From NCBI GenBank assembly GCA_038316355.1, contig JBBQAO010000105.1, forward strand, positions 1-11,076: a stretch of 11,076 nucleotides of DNA. The letters are read 5' to 3'. Position 1 is the first letter of the stretch. Every line of letters begins with the position of its first letter. The notes beneath the pieces are model-generated. The model was given only the letters and a program-made list of their open reading frames with translations, made no database searches and was not told the origin of the DNA. The translations under genes and the position numbers were made by a program. Positions 1-6,975 of the stretch are shown piece after piece. The DNA comes from Ga0077527 sp038316355 (GTDB lineage Bacteria; Pseudomonadota; Gammaproteobacteria; Burkholderiales; SG8-41).

Positions 1-1383
1 GCCGCATGGGCCGAGCAGTTCCGTCTCGAACAGGCGCCAGACGAAGTCGTCCAGCGCATGAAAGCACTGATACTGGATTTGCTGCGCGTCACCGCGGTCG
101 GCGCGCGTCTGCCGTGGAGCCGCGCCACACGCAAGCTCGCACTGAAGCTCGGCGGCAGCGGTGATTCGTCAATCCTGCTCTGTGGCAGCCGCATCGATGC
201 GGCGCGCGCGGCATGGGTGAACGGGGCCTATGCACACGCCTGCGATCTCGACGATACCCATGTCGGCTCCATGCATCATGCCGGCGCATCGATCCTGCCG
301 GCAGTGCTGGCGGTGGCGGAGCAGGAAAACTGCGACGGACGTTCCCTGCTTGAAGCCGCGATCATCGGCTACGAAGCCTCGCTGCGCATTGGCCTTGCGA
401 CGCAACCCGCGCTGTTTCAGCGCGGCTTCATGGCCACGCCGACCTGCGGTGCGCTCGGCGCGGCACTCGCCGTCGGCAAGCTGCTCAAATTCAACGCCAG
501 CGATCTCGCTGGCGCACTCGGCGCCGCCGGCGCCTATGCCGGCGGACTGGCGCAGTTCTATCACTCCGGAGGCGTCACCAAACGATTAAACGGGGCGCTT
601 GGGGCCGAATCCGGCGTGATGGCCGCGCTGCTGACACGCGAAGGCATCTGGGGTCCGCGCGACATACTCGAAGGTGAAGCCGGATTCTTCAACGCCTTCT
701 CCGGCAAATACGATGCCGGCAAGGTCACGGACGATCTGGGCAAAGGTTACCGGCTGATGGAGGTCAGCACCAAGATCCACGCCGGCGCCGGGCGGCTGCA
801 GGCGTCCGTCGATGTCGGGCTCGCACTGGGTTTTGATCATCAGCTGACACCCAAACAGATCACCGATGTCGAAGTCGGCATTCCCAAAGTCATCCAGGGC
901 CGCCTCACCCAACTCAATCCGCCGGACCTGCAAAGCGCGCAGCTGAGCGTACCCTTCAGCCTGGCGATGGCGCTGGCACTGGGCTACAAACGCGGTAAAC
1001 AGGCGGCACTGCGCCGTGGCGATTACGAAACCGCGCTGAAATCACCGGACATCCAGGCGCTGTCGGGCCGCGTGCGCTGCGTGCTTGATGCCGAAGTCGA
1101 AGCCGGCACCAACACCGAGGAAGTACCGTCGCGTGTCACCATCAAGCTCGACAACGGCGAAACCTTCACTGCACGCGAAGCGCATCCGCGCGGCAGTCCG
1201 CATCGCCGTATGAGCTGGGATGAACTGTCAGCACTGTTCCGCGACACCGTGGCCGATGCGCTGCCGGAAAAAACGCTGGGCCAGATCCTTGATCTGGTGG
1301 CAGGGCTCGACAAAAACAGCCGTCCGCGCGATATCCTCGCGTTGTTTGTGGCGCCGCCGGAGTGGCTGCAGCAGGACGACTGA
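1..1383 (+). CDS. MmgE/PrpD family protein, 5' end outside window
   Basis: This frame is open from the first base of the window to the TGA at 1381-1383. The 19 codons before the first ATG (58) read like the usual family N-terminus (AEQFRLEQAPDEVVQR followed by MKALILDLLRVTAVGA), so ATG 58 is internal and the true start lies left of the window. MmgE/PrpD proteins include 2-methylcitrate dehydratase, cis-aconitate decarboxylase and many uncharacterised relatives acting on small organic acids in the cytoplasm. The family's active-site stretch is seen as HACDLDDTHVGSMHHAG (residues 60-76 counted from ATG 58), and a second conserved part as STKIHAGAGRLQASVD. Both the all-helical domain and the C-terminal domain are present. 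A Bug receptor follows 43 bases downstream, so the two are probably co-transcribed. The family is clear; the substrate is not, and there is no prpB or prpC here to support a methylcitrate role. Confidence 0.9.
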   Translation, partial: AAWAEQFRLEQAPDEVVQRMKALILDLLRVTAVGARLPWSRATRKLALKLGGSGDSSILLCGSRIDAARAAWVNGAYAHACDLDDTHVGSMHHAGASILPAVLAVAEQENCDGRSLLEAAIIGYEASLRIGLATQPALFQRGFMATPTCGALGAALAVGKLLKFNASDLAGALGAAGAYAGGLAQFYHSGGVTKRLNGALGAESGVMAALLTREGIWGPRDILEGEAGFFNAFSGKYDAGKVTDDLGKGYRLMEVSTKIHAGAGRLQASVDVGLALGFDHQLTPKQITDVEVGIPKVIQGRLTQLNPPDLQSAQLSVPFSLAMALALGYKRGKQAALRRGDYETALKSPDIQALSGRVRCVLDAEVEAGTNTEEVPSRVTIKLDNGETFTAREAHPRGSPHRRMSWDELSALFRDTVADALPEKTLGQILDLVAGLDKNSRPRDILALFVAPPEWLQQDD

Positions 1384-1413
1384 CCCGACTGATCAGAACA
1401 ACAAAACCGTTAC

Positions 1414-1420
1414 GAGGAGA
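1414..1420 (+). promoter_or_regulatory. Ribosome binding site of receptor 1
   Basis: GAGGAGA lies 6 bases before ATG 1427. It fixes the start of the receptor at 1427, where the signal peptide begins. The same frame stays open back to an ATG at 1220 inside the preceding gene, but that extension has no such site and would bury the signal peptide. Confidence 0.75.
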
Positions 1421-1426
1421 TTCAAC

Positions 1427-2395
1427 ATGAAAAAATTCACGGCGCTGTTCGCCGCATTGTTGCTGGCATCCGCATCCCAGGCTTTTGCCGCAGAGGCCTA
1501 TCCCACCCGACCGATCCGGCTGATCGTGCCCTATCCCCCCGGTGCAAGCACCAATGACATTCTCGGTCGCGCACTGGCACAGCGCATGACCACGGGCCTC
1601 GGCCAGCAGGTGGTCGTTGACAACCGCTCGGGTGCCAGCGGCACGCTGGGCTCCGAAATCGCCGCCAAATCCACGCCCGACGGCTACACGCTGCTGATCG
1701 GCGTGGCCAGCCCGCTGTCGGTCGGCCCCAGCGTCTACAAACTCGGATTTGATCCGGTCAAGGATCTCGCGCCCATCGCCCGCTTCGCACTGATTCCCTA
1801 CGTGATGGCAGTACATCCATCAGTCCCGGCGAAAAATATTCCGGAGTTCATCGCTTACGTCAAAGCGCGACCCGGCAAGATAAATTTCGGATCCTCGGGC
1901 AGCGGCGGCTCACCACACCTGTGCAGCGAGCTGTTCAAGTCGATGACCGGGACCGACATGGTGCACGTACCGTACAAAGGCGGCGCCCAGGCCATGATCG
2001 ACGTACTGAGCGGTCAGGTGCCGATGATCTGCACCGGCGCAACAGCACTCTCCGGACATATCAAGTCGGGCCGCCTGCGCGCGCTCGGCGTCGCCACGCT
2101 GGAGCGTTCCGCACAAATGCCCGACCTGCCGACCATCGCCGAGCAGGGCGTCAAGGGATTTGATGTCAGTTCCTGGAGCGGACTGATGGCGCCCGCAGGC
2201 ACGCCAAAACCGATCATCGACAAGCTCTACAAGGAGGTCGCGCGCATCATCGCGACCGATGACATGAAGAAATTCATGCTGAATACCGGCGCGGAACCAG
2301 CGCTGATGGCCCCGCAAGAGTTCGGCAATTACATCAAGTCGGAAATTGCAGTCTGGGCCAAAGTGGTCAAGACAGCCAACATCCGCATTGATTGA
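1427..2395 (+). CDS. Bug/TctC family tripartite tricarboxylate transporter substrate-binding protein 1
   Basis: A 322-residue periplasmic receptor of the Bug family (TctC-like), of normal length. Residues 1-21 form a signal peptide (KK, then a hydrophobic stretch, predicted cut after AFA). Family motifs follow in order: YPTRPIRLIVPYPPGAS (25-41), VVVDNRSGASG (62-72), a TPDGYTLL stretch, the ligand-loop GSSGSGGSPH (155-164) and VHVPYKGGAQAM (179-190). The C-terminus ends in the common WAKVVKTANIRID pattern. Bug proteins bind carboxylates, amides or related small molecules and deliver them to a TctAB permease, or serve as sensing proteins. No permease gene is seen here, which is common for this family in Burkholderiales. 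The gene follows the PrpD-like gene by 43 bases, suggesting the ligand may relate to that enzyme's substrate. This pairing is inference. Confidence 0.95.
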   Translation: MKKFTALFAALLLASASQAFAAEAYPTRPIRLIVPYPPGASTNDILGRALAQRMTTGLGQQVVVDNRSGASGTLGSEIAAKSTPDGYTLLIGVASPLSVGPSVYKLGFDPVKDLAPIARFALIPYVMAVHPSVPAKNIPEFIAYVKARPGKINFGSSGSGGSPHLCSELFKSMTGTDMVHVPYKGGAQAMIDVLSGQVPMICTGATALSGHIKSGRLRALGVATLERSAQMPDLPTIAEQGVKGFDVSSWSGLMAPAGTPKPIIDKLYKEVARIIATDDMKKFMLNTGAEPALMAPQEFGNYIKSEIAVWAKVVKTANIRID

Positions 2396-2404
2396 TGGCA
2401 ACAG

Positions 2405-2437
2405 TCCGTCAGGCACCGCTCGCGACCGCCTGACGGA
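2405..2437. terminator. Inverted repeat between convergent genes, possible two-way terminator
   Basis: TCCGTCAGGC (2405-2414) and GCCTGACGGA (2428-2437) are perfect inverted 10-base arms around a 13-base loop. The element sits just past receptor 1 (stop 2393-2395) and overlaps the stop codon of the convergent hydrolase-like gene (2409-2411). The position suits a shared terminator, but neither strand has a run of T directly after the stem, so it is not a textbook intrinsic terminator. Confidence 0.4.
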
Positions 2438-3230
2438 TAAAAGCCAGCGTTTCCTGCGCGCAACGATCGGAATCGCTGGCCGCGACGTGATACGAATCGC
2501 CAGGCAGTACCAGCAGGCGTGAATCCGGAATGGCCTGCTGCCATTTGCGCGTGGTCTCCACGGAACCAAGTGCGCTGCCTTCAGTGGTCACCACCAGCGT
2601 CGGGCATTGGATCTTCGGCAGATCGGCAACGATGTTGGAAATCGGGATCACCTTCATGAACCCGACCTGCGTGGATGAAGCGGTGCGGCCCATCAGTTTC
2701 GACCACCACTCCACACCTTCCTGCGGGAAACCGCTGCCGAGCCGGCCAGACATCGTCCGCCTTGCCCAGGATTCCACACCACCCGCTTTGGAAAACTCCG
2801 CGGTCCACGCCGGAATTTTTTCGGCGACCTGATCGCGCTGCGGCGGCGGGGTGCCAACCACCGTCAAGGTGCGCACCCGCTGCGGATAACGCGCCGCGAA
2901 ACGCCGCGCCACCGTGCCGCCGAGTTTGGCCCCGACCAGATGGAATTTCGGCACCTTCAGCGCATCCATCAACGCTGCATAGTCATCGGCGATGCGGTCC
3001 AGCGACCACGGAAAATTTTCCGGCATCGGCGTTGAATCACCAAAACCGCGCATGTCCGGCCGCAGTACACGAAAATGCCGTGCCAGATGCGGCACCCAGC
3101 CGAACCACACCGCGCCGGATTCGGCATTGCCGTGAAGCATCAGGATGGTGTCGGCCTCGCGCCACGGATCGCTGAAATCATCGAGCCGGTAATTCATCTC
3201 GAGGTCAGGCGTAATCCTTGCTGTGGGCAT
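2409..3230 (-). CDS. Alpha/beta hydrolase-fold protein lacking the nucleophile Ser
   Basis: A 273-residue alpha/beta hydrolase-fold protein. The oxyanion-hole region is LMLHGNAESGAVWFGW (HGN at 33-35), followed by DMRGFGDS (59-66), a normal lipase/haloperoxidase-like start. The nucleophile elbow, normally GxSxG, reads HLVGAKLGGTVARRFA, so residue 102 is Lys (codon AAA, complement of 2925-2927) instead of Ser. The usual acid position, in TTEGSALGSVET, has no Asp. The C-terminal His is kept (PGDSYHVAAS, H248). The protein may use other chemistry or have lost hydrolase activity. I chose ATG 3230 because GAAAGAG precedes it; the upstream in-frame GTG at 3257 would add 9 residues and has no ribosome binding site. 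It lies downstream of the amidase on the same strand and probably shares its transcript. Confidence 0.88.
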   Translation of the reverse strand: MPTARITPDLEMNYRLDDFSDPWREADTILMLHGNAESGAVWFGWVPHLARHFRVLRPDMRGFGDSTPMPENFPWSLDRIADDYAALMDALKVPKFHLVGAKLGGTVARRFAARYPQRVRTLTVVGTPPPQRDQVAEKIPAWTAEFSKAGGVESWARRTMSGRLGSGFPQEGVEWWSKLMGRTASSTQVGFMKVIPISNIVADLPKIQCPTLVVTTEGSALGSVETTRKWQQAIPDSRLLVLPGDSYHVAASDSDRCAQETLAFIRQAVASGA

Positions 3231-3325
3231 CTGCGGGACTCTTTCAGAAAAATTCACCGCGACGACGCGGCGATAAATGATAAGCGGACAACAGCCGATT
3301 ACGCCATTTCATTTAATTCAGACGT

Positions 3326-4693
3326 TTATCCCTCAACACCCATGAATTCCCGCAAGACCCAGTGCGCATTGGCGCACAACTTCCCGTCCTGTCGCTCCAG
3401 ACCCAGCAACTGCAGGCCCAACGGCAACCCATGAACCTGCATGACCGGCAGCGCAAACGCCGGAAACCCCAGCCACGAACCCGGCACAATGAAGCTGCGA
3501 CTGCCGCTGTGGGCGAGTCCCTTGGGCGCCGGACCAGAGGCCGCCAGCAAAACACAGGCATCAGCATCGACCGACTGCGCGAGTTCAGTGGCATGCGCGC
3601 GTATGGCCTTGCGCTTTTCAAGCATATCCAGGTAATCAGCCGGCGTGATCTGGTTTGCACGCGCCATCAGCCCGCGGATCCTTTCACCGATCACCTCGCC
3701 ATGGCTGGCCACATAGTCCTGAAACGGCCACTGCATTTCATAGGCCACAATATCCAGTGCACTGTCGATATCGCGCTCCATTGCGGATTCAAACGCAGCA
3801 ATCCGGGGATCATCCTGCTTGCCCACCACTTCAACCCCTGTGTTCCGCAGTGACTGGACGGAATTTTCAAAGGCAGCCTTTGTTTCCGCGTCTGTCTCGT
3901 CCCAGCCTCGTGTATGGAGGCGGATCAGTTTGCGCGGCTTGACAGCTACCGGCAGACTGGCCGCAGCCCCATCGAGAAAACCAAAACCCGGGCTGCCGAC
4001 GCCAAGCGAAATCTGTGACGCCACGCGCCAGACATCCTCCAGCGTTGCGCCAATGACGCCGAGATGGTCATTAGTCGCCGACAACGGATGTATGCCGGCC
4101 ATGTTCAGCGCACCGAGCGTCGGTTTGAAACCCACAGCGCCGCAGAACGACGCCGGGCGCAGCGTGGAACCTTGGGTCTGCGTGCCCAGTCCGACCGGAA
4201 CCATGCCCGCACCGACCGCGGCGGCAGTGCCGCTGGAAGAGCCCCCAGGCGTTCGCCCTGGATCAAATGGATTGGTGGTTGCTCCCGAATAACCGACTGC
4301 GAACTCGGTGGTCACCGTCTTGCCGAGAATTATTGCGCCACCACGGCGCAAGGCATAAACGCATGCCGCGTCCTGCCCGGAATTCCAGTCTTTGAATGCA
4401 GGGCTGTTCATCTGTGTCGGCATATCACGGGTGCCCATGATGTCCTTGATGCCGACCGGACAGCCGTCGACCATTGACAGTGGCTTGCCGGCTTTATAGC
4501 GTTTGGCGGAAGCGTCAGCCGCCTCGCGCGCCGCCTGCAGATTCAGTGTGACGAAGGCCCTGACCTGCCCTTCTTTTTGCTCGACGTTGGCGATGCAGCG
4601 CTCGAGAAAGTCGCGGGGCGTATCCTTGCCCGAAACAAACTTGCTGACTGACTGTGCGAACGACACCACGTTCGGATTACGCCATGCCTTCAT
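3326..4693 (-). CDS. Amidase signature (AS) family hydrolase
   Basis: A 455-residue amidase-signature enzyme, a normal length, likely cytoplasmic. The Ser-cisSer-Lys triad is visible: Lys83 in CPVGIKDIMGTRDMPT, Ser152 in TPGGSSSGTAAAVGAG, and nucleophile Ser176 in GTQTQGSTLRPASFCGAVG. The 24-residue gap between the two Ser fits the family. The TQTQGS form differs from the commoner TDTGGS but keeps the Ser. These enzymes hydrolyse carboxamides, or act in GatA or allophanate hydrolysis; the lack of gatB/gatC partners argues against GatA. I chose ATG 4693, with GGAG (4703-4706) 9 bases upstream. The frame runs back to an ATG at 4819, but those 42 extra residues (IQIHSYKFIHQSIQIYS) are only a translation of intergenic DNA repeats. 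The divergent neighbour is a Bug receptor, perhaps for the same substrate. Confidence 0.93.
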   Translation of the reverse strand: MKAWRNPNVVSFAQSVSKFVSGKDTPRDFLERCIANVEQKEGQVRAFVTLNLQAAREAADASAKRYKAGKPLSMVDGCPVGIKDIMGTRDMPTQMNSPAFKDWNSGQDAACVYALRRGGAIILGKTVTTEFAVGYSGATTNPFDPGRTPGGSSSGTAAAVGAGMVPVGLGTQTQGSTLRPASFCGAVGFKPTLGALNMAGIHPLSATNDHLGVIGATLEDVWRVASQISLGVGSPGFGFLDGAAASLPVAVKPRKLIRLHTRGWDETDAETKAAFENSVQSLRNTGVEVVGKQDDPRIAAFESAMERDIDSALDIVAYEMQWPFQDYVASHGEVIGERIRGLMARANQITPADYLDMLEKRKAIRAHATELAQSVDADACVLLAASGPAPKGLAHSGSRSFIVPGSWLGFPAFALPVMQVHGLPLGLQLLGLERQDGKLCANAHWVLREFMGVEG

Positions 4694-4711
4694 GCAAGAC
4701 TGCTCCAAGCG

Positions 4712-4761
4712 AGAATAAATCTGTATTGACTGATGAATGAATTTGTATGAATGAATTTGTA
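4712..4761. repeat. Three 14-base operator-like direct repeats
   Basis: TGAATGAATTTGTA occurs twice in perfect tandem (4734-4747 and 4748-4761). A third, looser copy, AGAATAAATCTGTA (4712-4725), matches at 11 of 14 positions. The first and third blocks are each followed directly by TTGAC. The array lies in the 160-base gap between the divergent amidase (start 4693) and receptor 2 (start 4854), and is much richer in AT than the genes on either side. Position and spacing suggest binding sites for a regulator of both genes; no regulator gene is present in the window. Confidence 0.7.
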
Positions 4762-4767
4762 TTGACA
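4762..4767 (+). promoter_or_regulatory. Possible -35 box for receptor 2
   Basis: TTGACA is a perfect sigma-70 -35 match lying directly after the last 14-base repeat and 87 bases before receptor 2. No good -10 box follows at 16-18 bases, so the promoter is weak, activator-dependent, or elsewhere. Confidence 0.25.
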
Positions 4768-4842
4768 GCGCCGCAAACAGTGGCTTAGCGTGAACACTGG
4801 CCATGCCGTATTTCTGCAATCAATTAATTTGAACACATTCTC

Positions 4843-4850
4843 GGGGAAAG
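4843..4850 (+). promoter_or_regulatory. Ribosome binding site of receptor 2
   Basis: GGGGAAAG ends 3 bases before ATG 4854; the GGGG portion is 7 bases away. Together with the signal peptide that begins at this ATG, it supports 4854 as the start. Confidence 0.6.
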
Positions 4851-4853
4851 CCA

Positions 4854-5819
4854 ATGAAAAAAGCAACAACGATGGTGATGTTTGCGGCTCTGCTGAGTAA
4901 CTGCGCACTCGCAACAGCGCAAGACTTTCCCACGCGTCCAATGCGCATGATCCTCGGCTTTGCGCCCGGCGGCAGCACCGATCTGGTGGCACGTGTCGTC
5001 GCCCAGAAAATGTCGTCCACGACAGGCCAGCAGGTTGTGGTCGACAACCGCCCAGGCGCCAACGGCATGATCGGTGCCGAACTGGTCGCGAAAGCCACGC
5101 CCGACGGTCATACGCTGTTGCTGTCGAGCATCGGACCTATGGCGATCAATGCCAGCCTCTATAAAATGCCTTACGACATCGTCGGGGATTTTGCACCGGT
5201 CACCTACACCGGCAACGTCACCAACCTCCTGGTCGTGCATCCAAGTGTGGCTGCCGCAAACATCAGGGAACTGATCGCGCTCGCCAAAGCACAACCGGGC
5301 AAACTGGCATTCGGTTCCAGCGGCACCGGCGGCGCGCCACATATGGCGGTTGAACTGTTCAAGATTCTCGCCAAAGTGGATGTGGTGCATGTGCCATACA
5401 AAGGCGGCGGGCCGGCGATGGCGGATCTGGTCGGTGGACAAATTTCCGGCAGCTTTGCCAGCATGCCGTCATCAATCCCGTTCGTGCGCAACGGCAAACT
5501 CCGCGCACTGGCGGTCACAGCCCCCAAACGTTCGCCTGCTGCTCCGGAAGTGCCTACGGTTTCCGAATCCGGCATTCCGGGATTCTCGGTGCTCGACTGG
5601 CAGGGCATGTTCACCACAGCAAAAACACCGCCCGCCGTAATCACTAAACTGAACGCCGAAATCAAGCGCGCACTCAGCCTGCCGGACGTCGTTGAAAAAC
5701 TGGCGACCGCTGGCGTCGAGATCCAGACGACATCACCGGAGGAATGGGGCCGCTTCGTCAAATCCGAAATCGAGAAATGGGCCAAGGTCGTCAAGACCGC
5801 CGGCATCAAGCTGGAATAG
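4854..5819 (+). CDS. Bug/TctC family tripartite tricarboxylate transporter substrate-binding protein 2
   Basis: A 321-residue Bug receptor. A signal peptide spans about residues 1-22 (KK, hydrophobic core, cut after ATA). The Cys in LLSNCA does not fit a lipobox because Asn precedes it, so a soluble periplasmic protein is expected. Motifs: FPTRPMRMILGFAPGGSTD, VVVDNRPGANG (61-71), ATPDGHTLLL, the ligand loop GSSGTGGAPH, and VHVPYKGGGPAMADLVGG. The C-terminus has the typical WAKVVKTAGIKLE ending. It is clearly paralogous to receptor 1 but has a different ligand loop and middle part. It is transcribed away from the amidase across a repeat-bearing gap, so the amidase, the hydrolase-like protein and this receptor may form one regulated unit for an amide or its acid. 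No permease is nearby. The ligand is unknown. Confidence 0.95.
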   Translation: MKKATTMVMFAALLSNCALATAQDFPTRPMRMILGFAPGGSTDLVARVVAQKMSSTTGQQVVVDNRPGANGMIGAELVAKATPDGHTLLLSSIGPMAINASLYKMPYDIVGDFAPVTYTGNVTNLLVVHPSVAAANIRELIALAKAQPGKLAFGSSGTGGAPHMAVELFKILAKVDVVHVPYKGGGPAMADLVGGQISGSFASMPSSIPFVRNGKLRALAVTAPKRSPAAPEVPTVSESGIPGFSVLDWQGMFTTAKTPPAVITKLNAEIKRALSLPDVVEKLATAGVEIQTTSPEEWGRFVKSEIEKWAKVVKTAGIKLE

Positions 5820-5905
5820 GCTGGCGCCTGTGTCGCGGCATACAGTCTGGCCGGAGGCGGGTCGCGCGCGGCCCCGCCCTGTAAAATATCAATAAAATCA
5901 AATAT
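5820..5905. other. Short gap holding a GC-rich inverted repeat and an AT-rich motif
   Basis: GGCGGG (5856-5861) and CCCGCC (5873-5878) can pair around an 11-base GC-rich loop, 37 bases past receptor 2. No T run follows, so a terminator role is uncertain. AT-rich sequence then begins, including AATAAAATCAAATA at 5891-5904, which recurs exactly at 8327-8340. Confidence 0.35.
5891..5904. repeat. AT-rich motif, copy A
   Basis: AATAAAATCAAATA, identical to 8327-8340 and nearly matched at 6956-6968. In all three places it lies 1-7 bases past the stop codon of an FAH-family 3' end, so it belongs to the duplicated block rather than being chance AT richness. Confidence 0.7.
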
Positions 5906-6056
5906 TTATATAAAGTTCGGGGCAGGTTCCACCCGTAGCACCGGGCTGCGCAAGGAGCCGATGTCTTTCTGGATAATCTCGCAGACCTCACCCCCCTTCA
6001 GATCCGCCCCGGCGTCCGTGCCCGACCAACCGTCTTGCAGCTCAAGGGGACCATCC
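5906..6056 (-). pseudogene. FAH-family gene remnant A (C-terminal tail only)
   Basis: Read on the minus strand, this stretch gives GPLELQDGWSGTDAGADLK, then GGEVCEIIQKDIGSLRSPVL, then a short divergent tail and TAA at 5906-5908. It aligns with the C-terminus of the intact FAH-family protein at 8347-9132 (GDVIWLGTDDATEPNLQHGD, then VCEIIQKDIGTLRSPVVR). No start codon or catalytic region remains; the match fades near 6056, just before the terminator of the PEP-CTERM gene. At DNA level the 46 bases 5941-5986 differ from remnant B at one position and from the intact gene at three. It is a decayed duplicate, not a gene. Confidence 0.85.
5941..5986. repeat. 46-base core repeat, copy A
   Basis: Direct repeat beginning CCGGGCTGCGCAAGGAGCCG. 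It matches 6996-7041 with 1 mismatch and 8364-8409 with 3, all in the same orientation. It encodes VCEIIQKDIGSLRSP on the minus strand. Confidence 0.9.
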
Positions 6057-6065
6057 AGGGAATTC

Positions 6066-6096
6066 AAAAAAACAAAACCCCGCCGCAGCGGGGTTT
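6066..6096 (-). terminator. Rho-independent terminator of the PEP-CTERM gene
   Basis: AAACCCCGC (6075-6083) and GCGGGGTTT (6088-6096) form a 9-base GC-rich stem with a 4-base loop. On the minus strand the stem is followed by a run of T (complement of the seven A at 6066-6072). It begins 21 bases past the PEP-CTERM stop codon, an ideal placement. Confidence 0.9.
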
Positions 6097-6116
6097 GTTC
6101 CAGATGCGGCCCAGAA

Positions 6117-6713
6117 TCAGGCGGCTTGCTGTTTCCTGCGCCGGCTGACCCAGCCCATCAGGCCAAGTCCGAGACCCATCATGGCGTAGATTTCCGGTTC
6201 CGGAACAGCAGCAACGGTTGTCAGCTGAAACGTTGCACTGCCTTGGGTAAATTTGAATACATCAGGCGTGTAATCATAAGAAATCAGAATGCTGTTGGAG
6301 GTGAAGCTCAGCGTGGGAATCACTAAATGGTCGAGCAGATTGTCGCTTATCAGCGAAATGCCCGTGATGACTTCGCCTGCGCTGAACGACATATTGGAAA
6401 TGCCGGCAACAAAAGTCTGAAAATCCCAGGTGTCCTGCGAAGCCAGTGTCAGGATATTGGTAAAGGGATTCAGATCCATGAACACGACGCCACCGCTCCA
6501 GCCGCTGGGATTGGCAACAAAGTGCGATGAATTCAGTTCATAACCGGCACCTACGCTTGCACCGAGGTTCTGATAGACCAATGGCCCGGCAGCACTATAG
6601 TTCGGCAAATCGGATTCGGTGCGGAAATCGCCGCTGGAGATGGCCGCATGCGCAGAAATGCCCCACAATCCGAACACGAGAATCGCAACATTCATCAACA
6701 TGCGCCGCATCAT
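6117..6713 (-). CDS. PEP-CTERM sorting domain protein
   Basis: A 198-residue exported protein. Residues 1-23 are a signal peptide (MMRRM, hydrophobic core, cut after AHA). The mature part is rich in Ser, Thr, Asn and aromatic residues, and looks like an extracellular beta-rich domain I do not recognise. The C-terminus is a textbook PEP-CTERM signal: VPEPEIYAMMGLGLGLMGW followed by VSRRRKQQAA, that is a PEP motif at 171-173, one membrane segment and a basic tail. Such proteins are processed by exosortase EpsH/XrtA-type enzymes and linked to exopolysaccharide or biofilm; no exosortase lies in this window. AAGGGG (6720-6725) is 6 bases before the ATG. The gene has its own terminator and stands alone between two FAH remnants of the same orientation, so it looks like an independent insertion into a catabolic region. 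Confidence 0.93.
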   Translation of the reverse strand: MMRRMLMNVAILVFGLWGISAHAAISSGDFRTESDLPNYSAAGPLVYQNLGASVGAGYELNSSHFVANPSGWSGGVVFMDLNPFTNILTLASQDTWDFQTFVAGISNMSFSAGEVITGISLISDNLLDHLVIPTLSFTSNSILISYDYTPDVFKFTQGSATFQLTTVAAVPEPEIYAMMGLGLGLMGWVSRRRKQQAA

Positions 6714-6745
6714 TTTTATCCCCTTCAGTTATGGGACATCTCGTT

Positions 6746-6772
6746 TTTGTTTGGTAGCGCCGATCAAACAAA
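6746..6772. promoter_or_regulatory. Operator-like inverted repeat before the PEP-CTERM gene
   Basis: TTTGTTTG (6746-6753) and CAAACAAA (6765-6772) are perfect 8-base inverted arms with an 11-base spacer, lying 33-59 bases upstream of the PEP-CTERM start. It could be a dimeric regulator site or a hairpin in the 5' leader. Confidence 0.4.
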
Positions 6773-6955
6773 CGATCCAATCAGCCGCGGCCAATACATC
6801 CATTTACGCCAATCAAGATATTCCTTGCCGGATACCCGCGCCATAGGTCGAAGCGCCAAATCTTTATGGGAGGAATGTCCTGCGCGGGGCAGGAGGATCG
6901 CGCAGTGAGGAGTCTCAGGTTGAGGTGGCACTACCCATATTAAATTAAAATAATC

Positions 6956-6968
6956 AATAAAATCAATG
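6956..6968. repeat. AT-rich motif, copy B
   Basis: AATAAAATCAATG matches the first 12 bases of the motif at 5891-5904 and 8327-8340. It begins 7 bases past the stop of FAH remnant B. Confidence 0.6.
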
Positions 6969-6975
6969 CTTTAAA

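Larger units (their letters stand above)
6714..6975. other. Intergenic region upstream of the PEP-CTERM gene
   Basis: No gene is supported here. It holds the PEP-CTERM ribosome binding site (6720-6725), an 8-base inverted repeat (6746-6772), a small hairpin TCCTGC/GCAGGA (6878-6883 with 6889-6894), and from about 6936 an AT-rich tract that includes copy B of the repeated motif (6956-6968). No clear sigma-70 or sigma-54 promoter was recognised for the PEP-CTERM gene. Confidence 0.5.

Noticed and set aside
58..60. ATG 58 as the start of the MmgE/PrpD gene
   Set aside because: The frame is open to the left edge and already shows the conserved N-terminal helix before this Met, so the gene begins outside the window.
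4694..4819. 42-residue N-terminal extension of the amidase from ATG 4819
   Set aside because: The extra residues are a translation of the intergenic 14-base repeats, no ribosome binding site precedes ATG 4819, and family similarity begins only after Met 4693.
4868..4910. Lipoprotein signal in receptor 2 (Cys in LLSNCA)
   Set aside because: Asn directly before the Cys does not fit a lipobox, and a normal signal peptidase I site (ATA) follows a few residues later.
6926..6942. Sigma-54 promoter suggested by TGGCAC
   Set aside because: No GC element follows at the -12 position, and it points toward FAH remnant B instead of the PEP-CTERM gene.
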